From positions 129,236 to 193,235 of the forward strand of contig NZ_KB899092.1 in the NCBI RefSeq assembly GCF_000378045.1: a DNA stretch of 64,000 bases, read 5' to 3'. The number at the start of each line of letters is the position of its first letter. Positions within the stretch are counted from its first letter, which is position 1. This DNA comes from Marinobacterium rhizophilum DSM 18822. GTDB lineage: Bacteria; Pseudomonadota; Gammaproteobacteria; Pseudomonadales; Balneatricaceae. Shown one piece after another: positions 48,881-58,757 of the stretch. A program made the translations under genes and the position numbers. The notes beneath the pieces are model-generated. The model worked only from the letters and a program-made list of their open reading frames with translations. It was not told where the DNA came from and searched no databases.

Positions 48881-49147
48881 ATGAATTTCAAGATTGATGT
48901 AGACATGACACCCGATGAGATGCGTCGGATACTGGGCCTGCCGGATATCGCAGGCTTTCAGGAGGAGATGCTCGACGAGATTCGGCAACGTATGGCGGCG
49001 GGAGCGGATGGCTATGATCCGCTGACACTGTTTAAGCCCTATATGACCGGGGGTCTGGGGTCGATGGAAGCGCTGCAGCAAATGATGCTGAAGATGATGA
49101 CTAATTATAAGGGTACGTCAAAGGAAGCTGGAAAAGCTTCTGATTGA
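48881..49147 (+). CDS. DUF6489-family small protein
   Basis: 88-aa protein beginning MNFKIDVDMTPDEMRRILGLPD, the signature of the DUF6489 family, with a helical middle (EEMLDEIRQRM) and a Met-rich helix near the end. The ATG at 48881 follows GGGGGCGG; an upstream in-frame ATG at 48809 overlaps the MFS gene and is rejected. It lies 18 bp before phaR and shares its transcript, suggesting a role in PHA granule biology, but this is inference. Confidence 0.8.
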   Translation: MNFKIDVDMTPDEMRRILGLPDIAGFQEEMLDEIRQRMAAGADGYDPLTLFKPYMTGGLGSMEALQQMMLKMMTNYKGTSKEAGKASD

Positions 49148-49165
49148 TGTGAGGTCCGATCGCGA

Positions 49166-49696
49166 ATGAGTGTAAGCAATGAGAGAGTAGGTGCCTTGCG
49201 AATATTAAGAAAGTACACCAACCGTCGACTATACGATACATCCAAGAGTTGTTACGTCACGCTGGAAGACGTCAAGCTGCTGGTGCTCAGCGGTGAGGCT
49301 TTCCAGGTGCAGGACTCGAAAACCGGCAACGATCTTACGCGTAATATCCTGCTGCAGATTATTTCTGAGCAGGAAGCTGAAGGTCACGGTACCCTGCTGA
49401 CCAATCAGGTTTTGCAGCAGCTGATTCGCTTCTATGGCGACAGCATGCAGGGCATGATGAGTCAGTATATCGAGCAGAGTGTCGGGGCCTTTCTCGAGCA
49501 TCAGGACCGCATTCGCGAGCAAATGCAAAACATGATGGGCGTCGCTAATCCGCTGACCGTGATGAATCGACTGGCGGATCAGAATATGGCGATGTGGAAT
49601 ATGTTCAAGCCGGGCGCTCGAACGGCTGATGATGAGGAGGTTGCAGCCGAACCCGAAAAGGCAAAATCCGAGACGGTCAGCAAGTCGAACAAATAG
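49166..49696 (+). CDS. phaR: PHA synthesis repressor PhaR
   Basis: 176-aa regulator that binds PHA and phasin promoters. N-terminal PHB/PHA accumulation DNA-binding domain (LRILRKYTNRRLYDT near residues 11-25), then an Asp/Gln-rich central region, EQMQNMMG, and an acidic tail. Its DNA-binding targets in this genome could include phaE-phaC and phaC, both in this window. A terminator follows. Confidence 0.9.
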   Translation: MSVSNERVGALRILRKYTNRRLYDTSKSCYVTLEDVKLLVLSGEAFQVQDSKTGNDLTRNILLQIISEQEAEGHGTLLTNQVLQQLIRFYGDSMQGMMSQYIEQSVGAFLEHQDRIREQMQNMMGVANPLTVMNRLADQNMAMWNMFKPGARTADDEEVAAEPEKAKSETVSKSNK

Positions 49697-49745
49697 TTTG
49701 CGCATCCCTTGCTGAGCACATTGCCGACTACGCAGTCGGGTAAAG

Positions 49746-49771
49746 AATCGCCGCTTCAATGCGGCGGTTTT
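49746..49771 (+). terminator. Rho-independent terminator after phaR
   Basis: CGCCGC (49749-49754) pairs with GCGGCG (49761-49766) across TTCAAT, extended by weaker flanking pairs and followed by GTTTTGT. Confidence 0.7.
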
Positions 49772-49851
49772 GTATGTGACTTCGGCGTCTGATTCTCTCA
49801 GCCGACATTTTTCAGTGCCGGGCTCAGGCTGCTGGTTTTGGCTGTCAGCGC

Positions 49852-50919
49852 TCAGTCATCACGTCGCAGCAGCCACTGTGCGATATGGGGTGCAAGCAGG
49901 TTCTGGGCGCGGGTGCCGACGAATATTCCGATGTGGCCCGCGTCAACCGGCAGGGCTTCATAATCCTTACTGGATACGTAGTCTGCGAGCGCGACCGACG
50001 CTGAAGGCGGTACCAGATGATCCAGTTCGCCATAGATGTTGAGTAGCGGCTGGTGGATGTTTTCCAGCTTGACGGCCTTGTCGCCAATCATGATACGCCC
50101 CTGTATCAGCTTGTTCTGCTGAAAGAATTCCTTAATGAACTCTCGAAAGGCTTCGCCGGCCTGATCCGGGCTGTCATCGATCCATTTTTCCATGCGCAGA
50201 AAGTTGAGCGCCTTGTCCCGGTCCTGCAGTTGATCGGGCATGCGCAGCTGCTTTTGTATGCCCAGGCGCATGGGCATCAGTGCCTTGTACGCATCGTTGA
50301 GCATGCTGCCGGGAATGTTTCCATAGGTCTGTACGGCAAGGTCGGCATCGACATTCTGTGCCAGGTGACTTAACAGGTTATCCGGTGTCTTAAAGTCAAC
50401 GGGTGTCACCAGGGTGATCAGATTTTTGATTTTATCCGGGTAGATTGCGCTGTAACACAGGCTGAAGGTGCCGCCCTGGCAGATGCCCAGCAGATTGATG
50501 CTGCCGTGTCCGCTGTGCTGTCGTACCTGGTCGACACAGTTATCAAGATAGTCATTAATGTAGTCGTCCAGATCGAGGTGGCTATCGTTCGCATCCGGGT
50601 AGCCCCAGTCCAGCAGGTACAGATCGATACCCAGTGCCAGCAGCTTCCTTACCAATGAGCGGCGGGTATCCAGATCAACCACGTAGGGCCTGTTCACCAG
50701 TGCATAACAGATCAGCAGTGGCGTGCGGCATTTTTTCGGGTGCTCACTGATATAGTGGCGCAGCTGGAGTTTGTCCTGACGGTAAATGACCTCGGACGCA
50801 GAGGAGCCTACTTCAACCGTACGGATAGCGGACAGGGTGTCGCAGCTGTCGATAAGCTTGCGGTGATAGGCCTGCACTTCCTCGGTGACCTTGCTGGCAT
50901 CCAGCTTGATTCCGTTCAT
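49852..50919 (-). CDS. phaC: Class III PHA synthase subunit PhaC
   Basis: 355-aa catalytic subunit of a two-component PHA synthase. The short length, partner phaE and the box GICQGG mark class III. Triad: Cys147, Asp300 (YGELDHL) and His329 (AGHIGIFVG), each two residues before the positions remembered for the Allochromatium vinosum enzyme. It overlaps phaE by 4 bp. Confidence 0.93.
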   Translation of the reverse strand: MNGIKLDASKVTEEVQAYHRKLIDSCDTLSAIRTVEVGSSASEVIYRQDKLQLRHYISEHPKKCRTPLLICYALVNRPYVVDLDTRRSLVRKLLALGIDLYLLDWGYPDANDSHLDLDDYINDYLDNCVDQVRQHSGHGSINLLGICQGGTFSLCYSAIYPDKIKNLITLVTPVDFKTPDNLLSHLAQNVDADLAVQTYGNIPGSMLNDAYKALMPMRLGIQKQLRMPDQLQDRDKALNFLRMEKWIDDSPDQAGEAFREFIKEFFQQNKLIQGRIMIGDKAVKLENIHQPLLNIYGELDHLVPPSASVALADYVSSKDYEALPVDAGHIGIFVGTRAQNLLAPHIAQWLLRRDD

Positions 50920-51902
50920 TTTCTCCGCTTCCTGGCAGTCGGCTCTGCGCCGGGGGGCTGCCTGATTTCGTTGCGCAGGGCTTCGAACTCGGCGCGCAAT
51001 GCGTTCATGGCTGCAGTGTGGTCAGGCGTGGCTGCACGTTCCTGCTGGAGTTTGCGTACCTGCTTGCGCAGCAGGTGCGCATCCCGACGCAATTGCTGCA
51101 GTTCGTGCTGGGTCGCAAGACCCGCCGCATTGAGCTGGGTGTCGCGTACGCGCTGGGCGAAAAGCTGCAGGCGCATGTGGGCATTGGAGATGTGTCCATG
51201 AGCGGCTTGAAAGGCTTCGCTGAAGGCCTGCTGTCGATAAGCCAGCTCATAGTGGTCAACCCACAGATCGTGCAATGCACCCAGGGACGTGGCGGGTGTG
51301 TCCGTGTGCTGGAGCGCGTCAAGCAGCGAGGTGGCTGCGTGCTGGCTTACTTCCCTTATCTGGCCCAGGTATTGTTGCAGCGCCTGCTGGTAGTCTGCCA
51401 GCAGGTGCATGGCATCCATGGCCTGTGTTCTGGCGTTATCTGTGCTCATGCCCGGGCCGCCAAACAGACGGCAGAGCGTTTCCAGCGCGGCGCCGTCGCG
51501 TAGCTGTGCCTCGTCCAGGCCCGATGCCTGCAGCAGGGCCGAGAGCGCTTCCGGCAGTTTCCAGCGCTCGGTCGCATCGCTGCCGGCCTGTTGTTGCAGT
51601 GCTTGCAGCCAGAGCTCCAGGACTCGCGTCAGGTTGGCGCTGGATGAGGCGGGCTGCAGGGCCTTGAAAAAGGGCTCGGCATATTGATTCAGCACGAGAA
51701 TCTGGCCCGCAAGCTGAGCGAGGATGCGTTGGGTCGGCTCTGTATCGGACTGGGAGTCGGGGCCGGCCTGGGCGCCGCTGGTTGCGCCAAAAAGATCACC
51801 CCAGACGCTTTGCGCTGATGGTTCGGTGGCGGACAGCTGCGCCCAGTAGGCTTGCTGCTGCTTGAGCCATGCTTCCATCAAAGTACGAAAATCGTCGGTC
51901 AA
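50916..51902 (-). CDS. phaE: Class III PHA synthase subunit PhaE
   Basis: 328-aa non-catalytic partner of class III PhaC. It starts with a MEAWLKQQQAYW helix, then a variable region, and ends in a Gln/Leu/Arg-rich coiled coil (about 260-315; LQQLRRDAHLLRKQVRKLQQ region) typical of PhaE. It precedes phaC with a 4-bp overlap. Confidence 0.88.
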   Translation of the reverse strand: MTDDFRTLMEAWLKQQQAYWAQLSATEPSAQSVWGDLFGATSGAQAGPDSQSDTEPTQRILAQLAGQILVLNQYAEPFFKALQPASSSANLTRVLELWLQALQQQAGSDATERWKLPEALSALLQASGLDEAQLRDGAALETLCRLFGGPGMSTDNARTQAMDAMHLLADYQQALQQYLGQIREVSQHAATSLLDALQHTDTPATSLGALHDLWVDHYELAYRQQAFSEAFQAAHGHISNAHMRLQLFAQRVRDTQLNAAGLATQHELQQLRRDAHLLRKQVRKLQQERAATPDHTAAMNALRAEFEALRNEIRQPPGAEPTARKRRK

Positions 51903-51994
51903 AAGGTGTCTCCGGGTGCCTTGCGGATGTCCATTTTAATACAGCCCCATGGCTGTTATGAAGCGGTGATGCGGCCAGCATACCGCAGTGGCGT

Positions 51995-52888
51995 TCAGTT
52001 GGCCCCCCCGGGCGCGGATTCGCCCAGTTCGCGCAGCAGTTCGACAAACTGGCGGGCTGCATTGGAAAGCGTACGGTCGCGGTGGTAGATGTAGCCCAGC
52101 TGCCGCACGATGGGGGCGGAGCCCAGTTCGAGCACCTTGAGGTCGTTATCTATCAGCGACTCGGGCAAAAGACTCCAGCCCAGGCCGATGCTGACCATCA
52201 TGCGAATGGTGTCCAGGTAGTTGGTGGACATGCCCACATGCAATGCCAGGCCCAGTTGCTCGAATTGTTCCGTGACCAGCTGTCGGGTAAAGGTGCTGCT
52301 GCCAGGCAGTATGGCGCTGTAGTGTGTCAGTTCCTGTAGCGACAGTTGTGTTTTGCCTGCCAGCGGGTGTTCCCTGGCGACGACGTAATGCAGCGGATCC
52401 TGCCATATGGTCTGGGAGCGTATGCTGGTATGGGGACTGGGCGCGAGGGTGATGAGTGCAAGTTCCAGGTCCCCCTTTAGAATGTCCTCAAAGGCGCGTT
52501 CGGATTCATCGAATTTGAGCTCCAGCGTCACGGCGGGGTAGCGCTGGCGGTAGGCCTTGAGAATCGGTGGCAGGCGGTGCAGGCTGATGTGATGGCTGGC
52601 CGCCAGGCTCAGTGGCCCCCGTACTTCCCCCGATAAATTGCCGATCATGCGTCGGGCGTCATCCAGCTCCAGCAATATGCGGTTGGCGCGTGGCAGCAAT
52701 GCGCGCCCGGTCTCGGTCAGGCTGATATGGCGGCCGATGCGGTCGAACAGGCGGGTGTCGAGCTGGTCTTCCAGCAGGGAGATGCGCTTGCTGACAGCTG
52801 ACTGGGTCAGAAATAATTGAGCCGCGGCCTGGGAAAAGGAGCCTGTTTGTGCAACACAGACAAAGGCCTGCAGTGTGTTTGTATCCAT
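51995..52888 (-). CDS. LysR-family regulator divergent from leuC
   Basis: 297-aa LysR-type regulator. Winged HTH at the N terminus (MDTNTLQAFVCVAQTGSFS, then AVSKRISLLEDQL) and a periplasmic-binding-like effector domain (from about 90, RGPLSLAASH). The start at 52888 fits LysR; the longer in-frame start at 52999 overlaps the operator region. Divergent from leuCDB, which it probably controls, as in pseudomonads. Confidence 0.88.
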   Translation of the reverse strand: MDTNTLQAFVCVAQTGSFSQAAAQLFLTQSAVSKRISLLEDQLDTRLFDRIGRHISLTETGRALLPRANRILLELDDARRMIGNLSGEVRGPLSLAASHHISLHRLPPILKAYRQRYPAVTLELKFDESERAFEDILKGDLELALITLAPSPHTSIRSQTIWQDPLHYVVAREHPLAGKTQLSLQELTHYSAILPGSSTFTRQLVTEQFEQLGLALHVGMSTNYLDTIRMMVSIGLGWSLLPESLIDNDLKVLELGSAPIVRQLGYIYHRDRTLSNAARQFVELLRELGESAPGGAN

Positions 52889-52911
52889 GGGGCATGCCTG
52901 ACGTGATCGAT

Positions 52912-52940
52912 GGAATAGTGTATGTATTCCTGTTTGGAAT
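52912..52940. promoter_or_regulatory. Nested dyads, candidate LysR operator for lysR/leuC
   Basis: GGAATA-N7-TATTCC (52912-52930) is followed by GGAAT (52936-52940), which forms a second dyad with the same ATTCC arm (ATTCC-N5-GGAAT, 52926-52940). It lies in the 166-bp divergent gap, 24 bp before the regulator start. A candidate leuC promoter (TTGTTT at 52963, 17 bp, TAGGAT at 52986) lies on the other side. Confidence 0.4.
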
Positions 52941-53054
52941 TCAAAGTATAAAAATAATGAATTTGTTTTGTGTGAGGGGCTGGCATAGGATGCGTACATA
53001 TTGCTGCGGGCTGAGCCTGCAAAGAGTTGTCAGCCGATTTGAGAGGAGCGAACG

Positions 53055-54476
<1,422 letters not shown>

Positions 54477-54494
54477 ACGCGAAGGAGACCCGCT

Positions 54495-55142
54495 ATGAAG
54501 AAGTTTACCTTGCATAAGGGCACTGTCGCGCCGATGGACCGTGCCAATGTCGATACTGACCTGATCATCCCCAAGCAGTTTCTGAAATCGATCAAGCGCA
54601 GTGGCTTTGGCCAGAACCTGTTCGATGAGCTGCGTTACCTGGATGAAGGTCAGCCTGACCAGGATGCGAGTCAGCGTCCACTGAATCCGGATTTTGTGCT
54701 TAACCAGCCGCGTTATCAGGGCGCCAGTGTGTTGCTCGCGCGCAAGAATTTCGGCTGCGGTTCAAGCCGCGAGCACGCGCCCTGGGCGCTGGAAGACTTT
54801 GGCTTTCGGGCCATAATCGCGCCGAGCTTTGCCGATATCTTCTACAACAACTGCTTCAAGAACGGCCTGCTGCCCATCGTGCTGGATGAGGCGGTGGTGG
54901 ATCAGCTGTTTGACGAACTCCAGGCGACTGAAGGCTATGCACTGACCATTGACCTGGAACAGCAGGTGGTCTGCAAGCCGGATGGCAGCAAGATCGAGTT
55001 CAGCATCGATGCATTTCGTAAGCACTGCCTGCTGAACGGGCTGGACGATATTGGTCTGACGCTGCAGCATGCCGATGATATTCATGCCTACGAGGCGCGC
55101 CGCCGCGTAGCCGCGCCCTGGCTGTTTGATACTACGAAATAG
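54495..55142 (+). CDS. leuD: 3-isopropylmalate dehydratase small subunit
   Basis: 215-aa swivel subunit. Visible: [16 protein letters not shown] and the [13 protein letters not shown] motif containing the substrate-binding residues. Completes the LeuCD enzyme. Operon position between leuC and leuB, 9 bp before leuB. Confidence 0.97.
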   Translation: MKKFTLHKGTVAPMDRANVDTDLIIPKQFLKSIKRSGFGQNLFDELRYLDEGQPDQDASQRPLNPDFVLNQPRYQGASVLLARKNFGCGSSREHAPWALEDFGFRAIIAPSFADIFYNNCFKNGLLPIVLDEAVVDQLFDELQATEGYALTIDLEQQVVCKPDGSKIEFSIDAFRKHCLLNGLDDIGLTLQHADDIHAYEARRRVAAPWLFDTTK

Positions 55143-55151
55143 GAAGCGTTC

Positions 55152-56234
55152 ATGAGCAAGAAAGTTCTGATTCTGCCCGGTGACGGCATTGGTCCCGAGA
55201 TTGTGCGTGAAGCGCGCAAGGTGCTTGAGCACGTGAACAGCCAGTTCGAACTGGGTCTTGAGCTTGAAGAGCAGCTGGTGGGGGGCGCGGCGATTGATGC
55301 GACCGGCAAGCCGCTGCCCGAAGCCACCCTGGCCGCTGCCCGGGCTGCCGATGCGATTCTGCTCGGCGCCGTCGGCGGTCCCAAATGGGATGCCATCCCG
55401 GATTTCGCCATCCGTCCGGAAAAGGGGCTGCTGGGCATTCGTTCGGCACTGGGGCTGTTTGGTAACCTGCGTCCGGCCATTCTGTATCCGCAGCTGGCCC
55501 ATGCATCCAGCCTCAAGCCTGAAGTGGTTGCCGGGCTTGATATTCTGATCGTGCGTGAGCTGACCGGCGGTATTTATTTTGGCCAGCCCCGCGGTGTGCG
55601 CGTCAAGGAAGGCGGCGTGCGCGAAGGTTTCAACACCTACGTCTACGACGAAAACGAAATTCGACGCATCGGCCGCGTGGCCTTTGAGGCGGCGCGGGCC
55701 CGCAACAAGCGCCTCTGCTCCGTCGACAAGGCTAACGTGCTGGAAGTGACCGTGCTGTGGCGCGAGATCATGACGGATCTGGCGGCCGAGTACCCGGATG
55801 TCGAGCTGTCGCACATGTACGTCGACAATGCCGCCATGCAACTGGTGCGCGCGCCCAAGCAGTTCGACGTCATGGTGACCGGCAACATGTTCGGCGACAT
55901 TCTGTCGGATGCGGCGGCGATGCTGACCGGGTCCATCGGCATGCTGCCCTCGGCGTCACTGGATGAAAACGGCAAGGGCATGTACGAGCCCTGCCATGGT
56001 TCGGCGCCGGATATTGCGGGCCAGGGTATCGCCAACCCGTTGGCAACGATCCTCTCAGTCGCTATGATGTTGCGTTACTCTCTGGCGGCGCCGCACGCTG
56101 CGGATAAAATCGAGGCGGCGGTGAGTCAGGTGCTGGATCAGAATCTGCGTACCGCTGACATCATGTCGGCCGGCATGCAGGCGGCCAGTACGTCGGAGAT
56201 GGGTGACGCTGTGTTGCGTGCGCTGAACGCCTGA
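55152..56234 (+). CDS. leuB: 3-isopropylmalate dehydrogenase
   Basis: 360-aa NAD-dependent decarboxylating dehydrogenase. N-terminal [26 protein letters not shown]; the late [14 protein letters not shown] motif. Third step after LeuA in leucine synthesis; leuA is elsewhere. A terminator follows 28 bp downstream, closing leuCDB. Confidence 0.97.
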   Translation: MSKKVLILPGDGIGPEIVREARKVLEHVNSQFELGLELEEQLVGGAAIDATGKPLPEATLAAARAADAILLGAVGGPKWDAIPDFAIRPEKGLLGIRSALGLFGNLRPAILYPQLAHASSLKPEVVAGLDILIVRELTGGIYFGQPRGVRVKEGGVREGFNTYVYDENEIRRIGRVAFEAARARNKRLCSVDKANVLEVTVLWREIMTDLAAEYPDVELSHMYVDNAAMQLVRAPKQFDVMVTGNMFGDILSDAAAMLTGSIGMLPSASLDENGKGMYEPCHGSAPDIAGQGIANPLATILSVAMMLRYSLAAPHAADKIEAAVSQVLDQNLRTADIMSAGMQAASTSEMGDAVLRALNA

Positions 56235-56261
56235 CAGGCGTCGCTTAATCAGGGCAGCAAG

Positions 56262-56288
56262 AAGCCAGCCTGATACAGGCTGGCTTTT
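56262..56288 (+). terminator. Terminator after leuB
   Basis: 10-bp stem AGCCAGCCTG (56263-56272) / CAGGCTGGCT (56276-56285) with a 3-nt loop and TTT after it. It ends leuCDB before asd. Confidence 0.8.
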
Positions 56289-56323
56289 GTCGTTTGTTAT
56301 CTTTCCAATCAGTGGGGAAAAGA

Positions 56324-57436
56324 ATGAAACGTGTAGGTTTTGTAGGTTGGCGCGGAATGGTTGGTTCCGTGCTGATGCAACGCATGAGGGACGAGCGGGA
56401 TTTCGACCAGATCGATGAGCCTGTGTTCTTCACCACCTCCCAGGTCGGCGAAGCCGGTCCGGATATTGGCAAATCCATTCCGGCTCTGAAAGACGCTCAG
56501 GACATTAATGAGCTCAAGCAGATGGATGCGATTATTTCCTGCCAGGGTGGCGACTACACCAAGGACATTTTCCCCCAGCTGCGTGCTGCGGGCTGGAAGG
56601 GCTACTGGATCGATGCAGCCTCTTCGCTGCGTATGGACGCCGATAGCCTGATCGTGCTGGATCCGGTCAACCTGGATGTCATCAAAGATGGCCTGAGCCG
56701 CGGCGTAAAGAATTTTATAGGCGGTAACTGCACCGTATCGCTGATGCTGATGGGCCTGGGTGGCCTGTTCAAGGCGGGCCAGATCGAATGGCTGACGTCC
56801 ATGACCTATCAGGCCGCATCCGGTGGTGGCGCACGTCACATGCGCGAGCTCATCAGCCAGATGGGCATCATTCACGGTTCCGTGGCGGACCAGCTGGATG
56901 CATCCAGTGCCATTCTGGATGTCGATCGCAAGGTGGCTGAAACGCTGCGTAGCGGCCAGATGCCAATCGATAATTTCGGCGTACCGCTGGCCGGTGGTCT
57001 GATCCCCTGGATCGACAGCCCGCTGGATAACGGCCAGACGCGCGAAGAATGGAAAGGCGTTGCCGAAACCAACAAGATTCTGGGGCTTTCGGCACAGCCG
57101 ATTCCCATTGATGGCACCTGTGTACGTATCGGCGCAATGCGCTGCCACAGCCAGGCCTTTACCATCAAGCTGAAGCAAGACATTCCGCTGGATGAGATCG
57201 AAGGCATGATTGCCGATGCCAACGACTGGGTGAAGCTGGTGCCCAACGACCGTGAGCTGACCATGCGCGAGCTTACGCCTGCAAAGGTCACCGGCACGCT
57301 GTCGGTACCTGTGGGTCGCGTGCGCAAAATGAATCTGGGCGGCGAATACCTCAATGCCTTCAGTGTTGGCGACCAGTTGCTCTGGGGCGCGGCCGAACCG
57401 TTGCGCCGCATGCTGCGAATCCTGATGGCCAGCTAA
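56324..57436 (+). CDS. asd: Aspartate-semialdehyde dehydrogenase (Gram-negative type)
   Basis: 370-aa enzyme of the aspartate family pathway (Lys, Thr, Met, diaminopimelate). [18 protein letters not shown] start, catalytic Cys136 in GGNCTVS, and [13 protein letters not shown]-like region; His later. The ATG at 56324 follows GGGGAAAAGA; an upstream ATG at 56294 lacks support. A second paralogue follows at 105 bp. Confidence 0.95.
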   Translation: MKRVGFVGWRGMVGSVLMQRMRDERDFDQIDEPVFFTTSQVGEAGPDIGKSIPALKDAQDINELKQMDAIISCQGGDYTKDIFPQLRAAGWKGYWIDAASSLRMDADSLIVLDPVNLDVIKDGLSRGVKNFIGGNCTVSLMLMGLGGLFKAGQIEWLTSMTYQAASGGGARHMRELISQMGIIHGSVADQLDASSAILDVDRKVAETLRSGQMPIDNFGVPLAGGLIPWIDSPLDNGQTREEWKGVAETNKILGLSAQPIPIDGTCVRIGAMRCHSQAFTIKLKQDIPLDEIEGMIADANDWVKLVPNDRELTMRELTPAKVTGTLSVPVGRVRKMNLGGEYLNAFSVGDQLLWGAAEPLRRMLRILMAS

Positions 57437-57541
57437 TTGCTGCCTTTGTGCAGTTATACAATTTGAACCCGGCGATGCGTATTGGTCGCCAGGTTTTCCG
57501 CCAGCCCGACACGTTCGGGCTGGCCTGCTTTTGGAGATGTG

Positions 57542-58558
57542 ATGAGTCAGACCTATAACGTCGCAGTGGTTGGGGCGACTGGCCTTGTTGGCGAGGCAAT
57601 GATCGAGCTGCTGGAGTCCCGTGGCTTTCCGGTTGAAAACCTGTACCCGCTGGGCAGTGATAACTCCGCAGGCTCCGTGATTTATTTCAACGGCAAATCC
57701 CGCCGTGTGGGAAATCTGGCCGAATTTGATTTTTCGCAGGTACAGATCGCGCTCTTTTCTGCAGGCAGTGATGTCGCTGCCGAGTACGCGCCCCAGGCTG
57801 TGGAGGCTGGCTGCGTGGTGATCGACAACAGTTCCTGTTTCCGTGATGAGCCCGAGGTGCCGCTGATCGTGCCGGAGGTAAACCCGGAGCGGATTCATGA
57901 GCACACGGGTATCATTGCCAACCCCAACTGTTCGACTATCCAGATGCTGGTGGCCGTGGCGCCCATCTACCGTAGCGTAGGTATTCGGCGGATCAATGTG
58001 GCAACCTACCAGGCGGTGTCCGGTGGTGGTCGCAAGGCGGTGGAAGAACTGGCGCGTCAGACTGCGTTGCTGCTCAATGCGCAAGAGGTCGATACGCAGA
58101 TTTTCCCCAAGCAGATGGCGTTCAATGTACTGCCGCAAATCGATGATTTTGATGACAGCGGTTATACACGCGAAGAAATGAAAATGGTCACTGAAACACG
58201 CAAAATCCTTGAAGATGAGGATATCGGTGTGAATCCGACCTGCGTGCGCGTTCCGGTGTTTTTTGGTCATAGCGAAGCGGTGCATATCGAGACCCGCGAG
58301 CAGATCAGTGCGCTTGAAGTGCGCGAAATGCTGCAGATGGCACCCGGCATCGAGGTGGTTGATGAAGCGCTGGCCGGTGGCTGGGCCACGCCAGTGACTG
58401 AGGCGACGGGCAAAGATGCCGTTTTTGTCAGCCGTATTCGTGAAGACCTTTCCAGCGAGAACGGCATCGATCTGTGGGTCGTGTCTGACAATGTGCGAAA
58501 GGGGGCTGCGTTGAATGCGGTTCAGATCGCCGAGCTGCTGATTCAGTCGGGTTTGTAA
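57542..58558 (+). CDS. Second aspartate-semialdehyde dehydrogenase (Usg-1/Gram-positive type)
   Basis: 338-aa paralogue of Asd of a different subgroup (VAVVGATGLVGEAMIELLE). Catalytic Cys130 in NPNCST and the SGGGRKAV motif are kept, so it looks active, unlike the E. coli Usg-1, which lacks the catalytic Cys. Pseudomonads have the same tandem pair before fimV. A terminator follows. Confidence 0.85.
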   Translation: MSQTYNVAVVGATGLVGEAMIELLESRGFPVENLYPLGSDNSAGSVIYFNGKSRRVGNLAEFDFSQVQIALFSAGSDVAAEYAPQAVEAGCVVIDNSSCFRDEPEVPLIVPEVNPERIHEHTGIIANPNCSTIQMLVAVAPIYRSVGIRRINVATYQAVSGGGRKAVEELARQTALLLNAQEVDTQIFPKQMAFNVLPQIDDFDDSGYTREEMKMVTETRKILEDEDIGVNPTCVRVPVFFGHSEAVHIETREQISALEVREMLQMAPGIEVVDEALAGGWATPVTEATGKDAVFVSRIREDLSSENGIDLWVVSDNVRKGAALNAVQIAELLIQSGL

Positions 58559-58566
58559 AATCGACT

Positions 58567-58591
58567 TTAAAAGGGCTGCGGCCCTTTTTTA
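58567..58591 (+). terminator. Terminator after the second asd
   Basis: AAAAGGGC (58569-58576) / GCCCTTTT (58581-58588) with a TGCG loop and a T run after it. Confidence 0.8.
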
Positions 58592-58655
58592 ATGCTATTT
58601 TTTCCTGATAAAAGTGGGTTAAGGCGTAATTCAGGAAGTTGGTCCGGTGCTTTCC

Positions 58656-58684
58656 TTGACCGTCTCCTACTTTATAAATAATAC
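58656..58684 (+). promoter_or_regulatory. Candidate promoter of fimV
   Basis: TTGACC (58656-58661), a 17-bp spacer and TAATAC (58679-58684), about 70 bp before the fimV ATG. The -35 is good, the -10 weak. Confidence 0.4.
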
Positions 58685-58757
58685 TCTGTTCGATATTCGG
58701 AATCGCAACTGTCTGATTTGATGGCGTAATCAGCCAGTGGACAAAAGGAAAAAGCAG

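Noticed and set aside
56309-58285. 658-codon open frame antisense to both asd genes
   Set aside because: It covers two well-supported enzymes on the other strand; such long antisense frames arise from biased codon use. The translation has no recognisable motif.
58721-58736. TTGAT-N6-ATCA near the fimV start as an FNR box
   Set aside because: Spacer is 6 instead of 4 bases, so it does not fit FNR binding.
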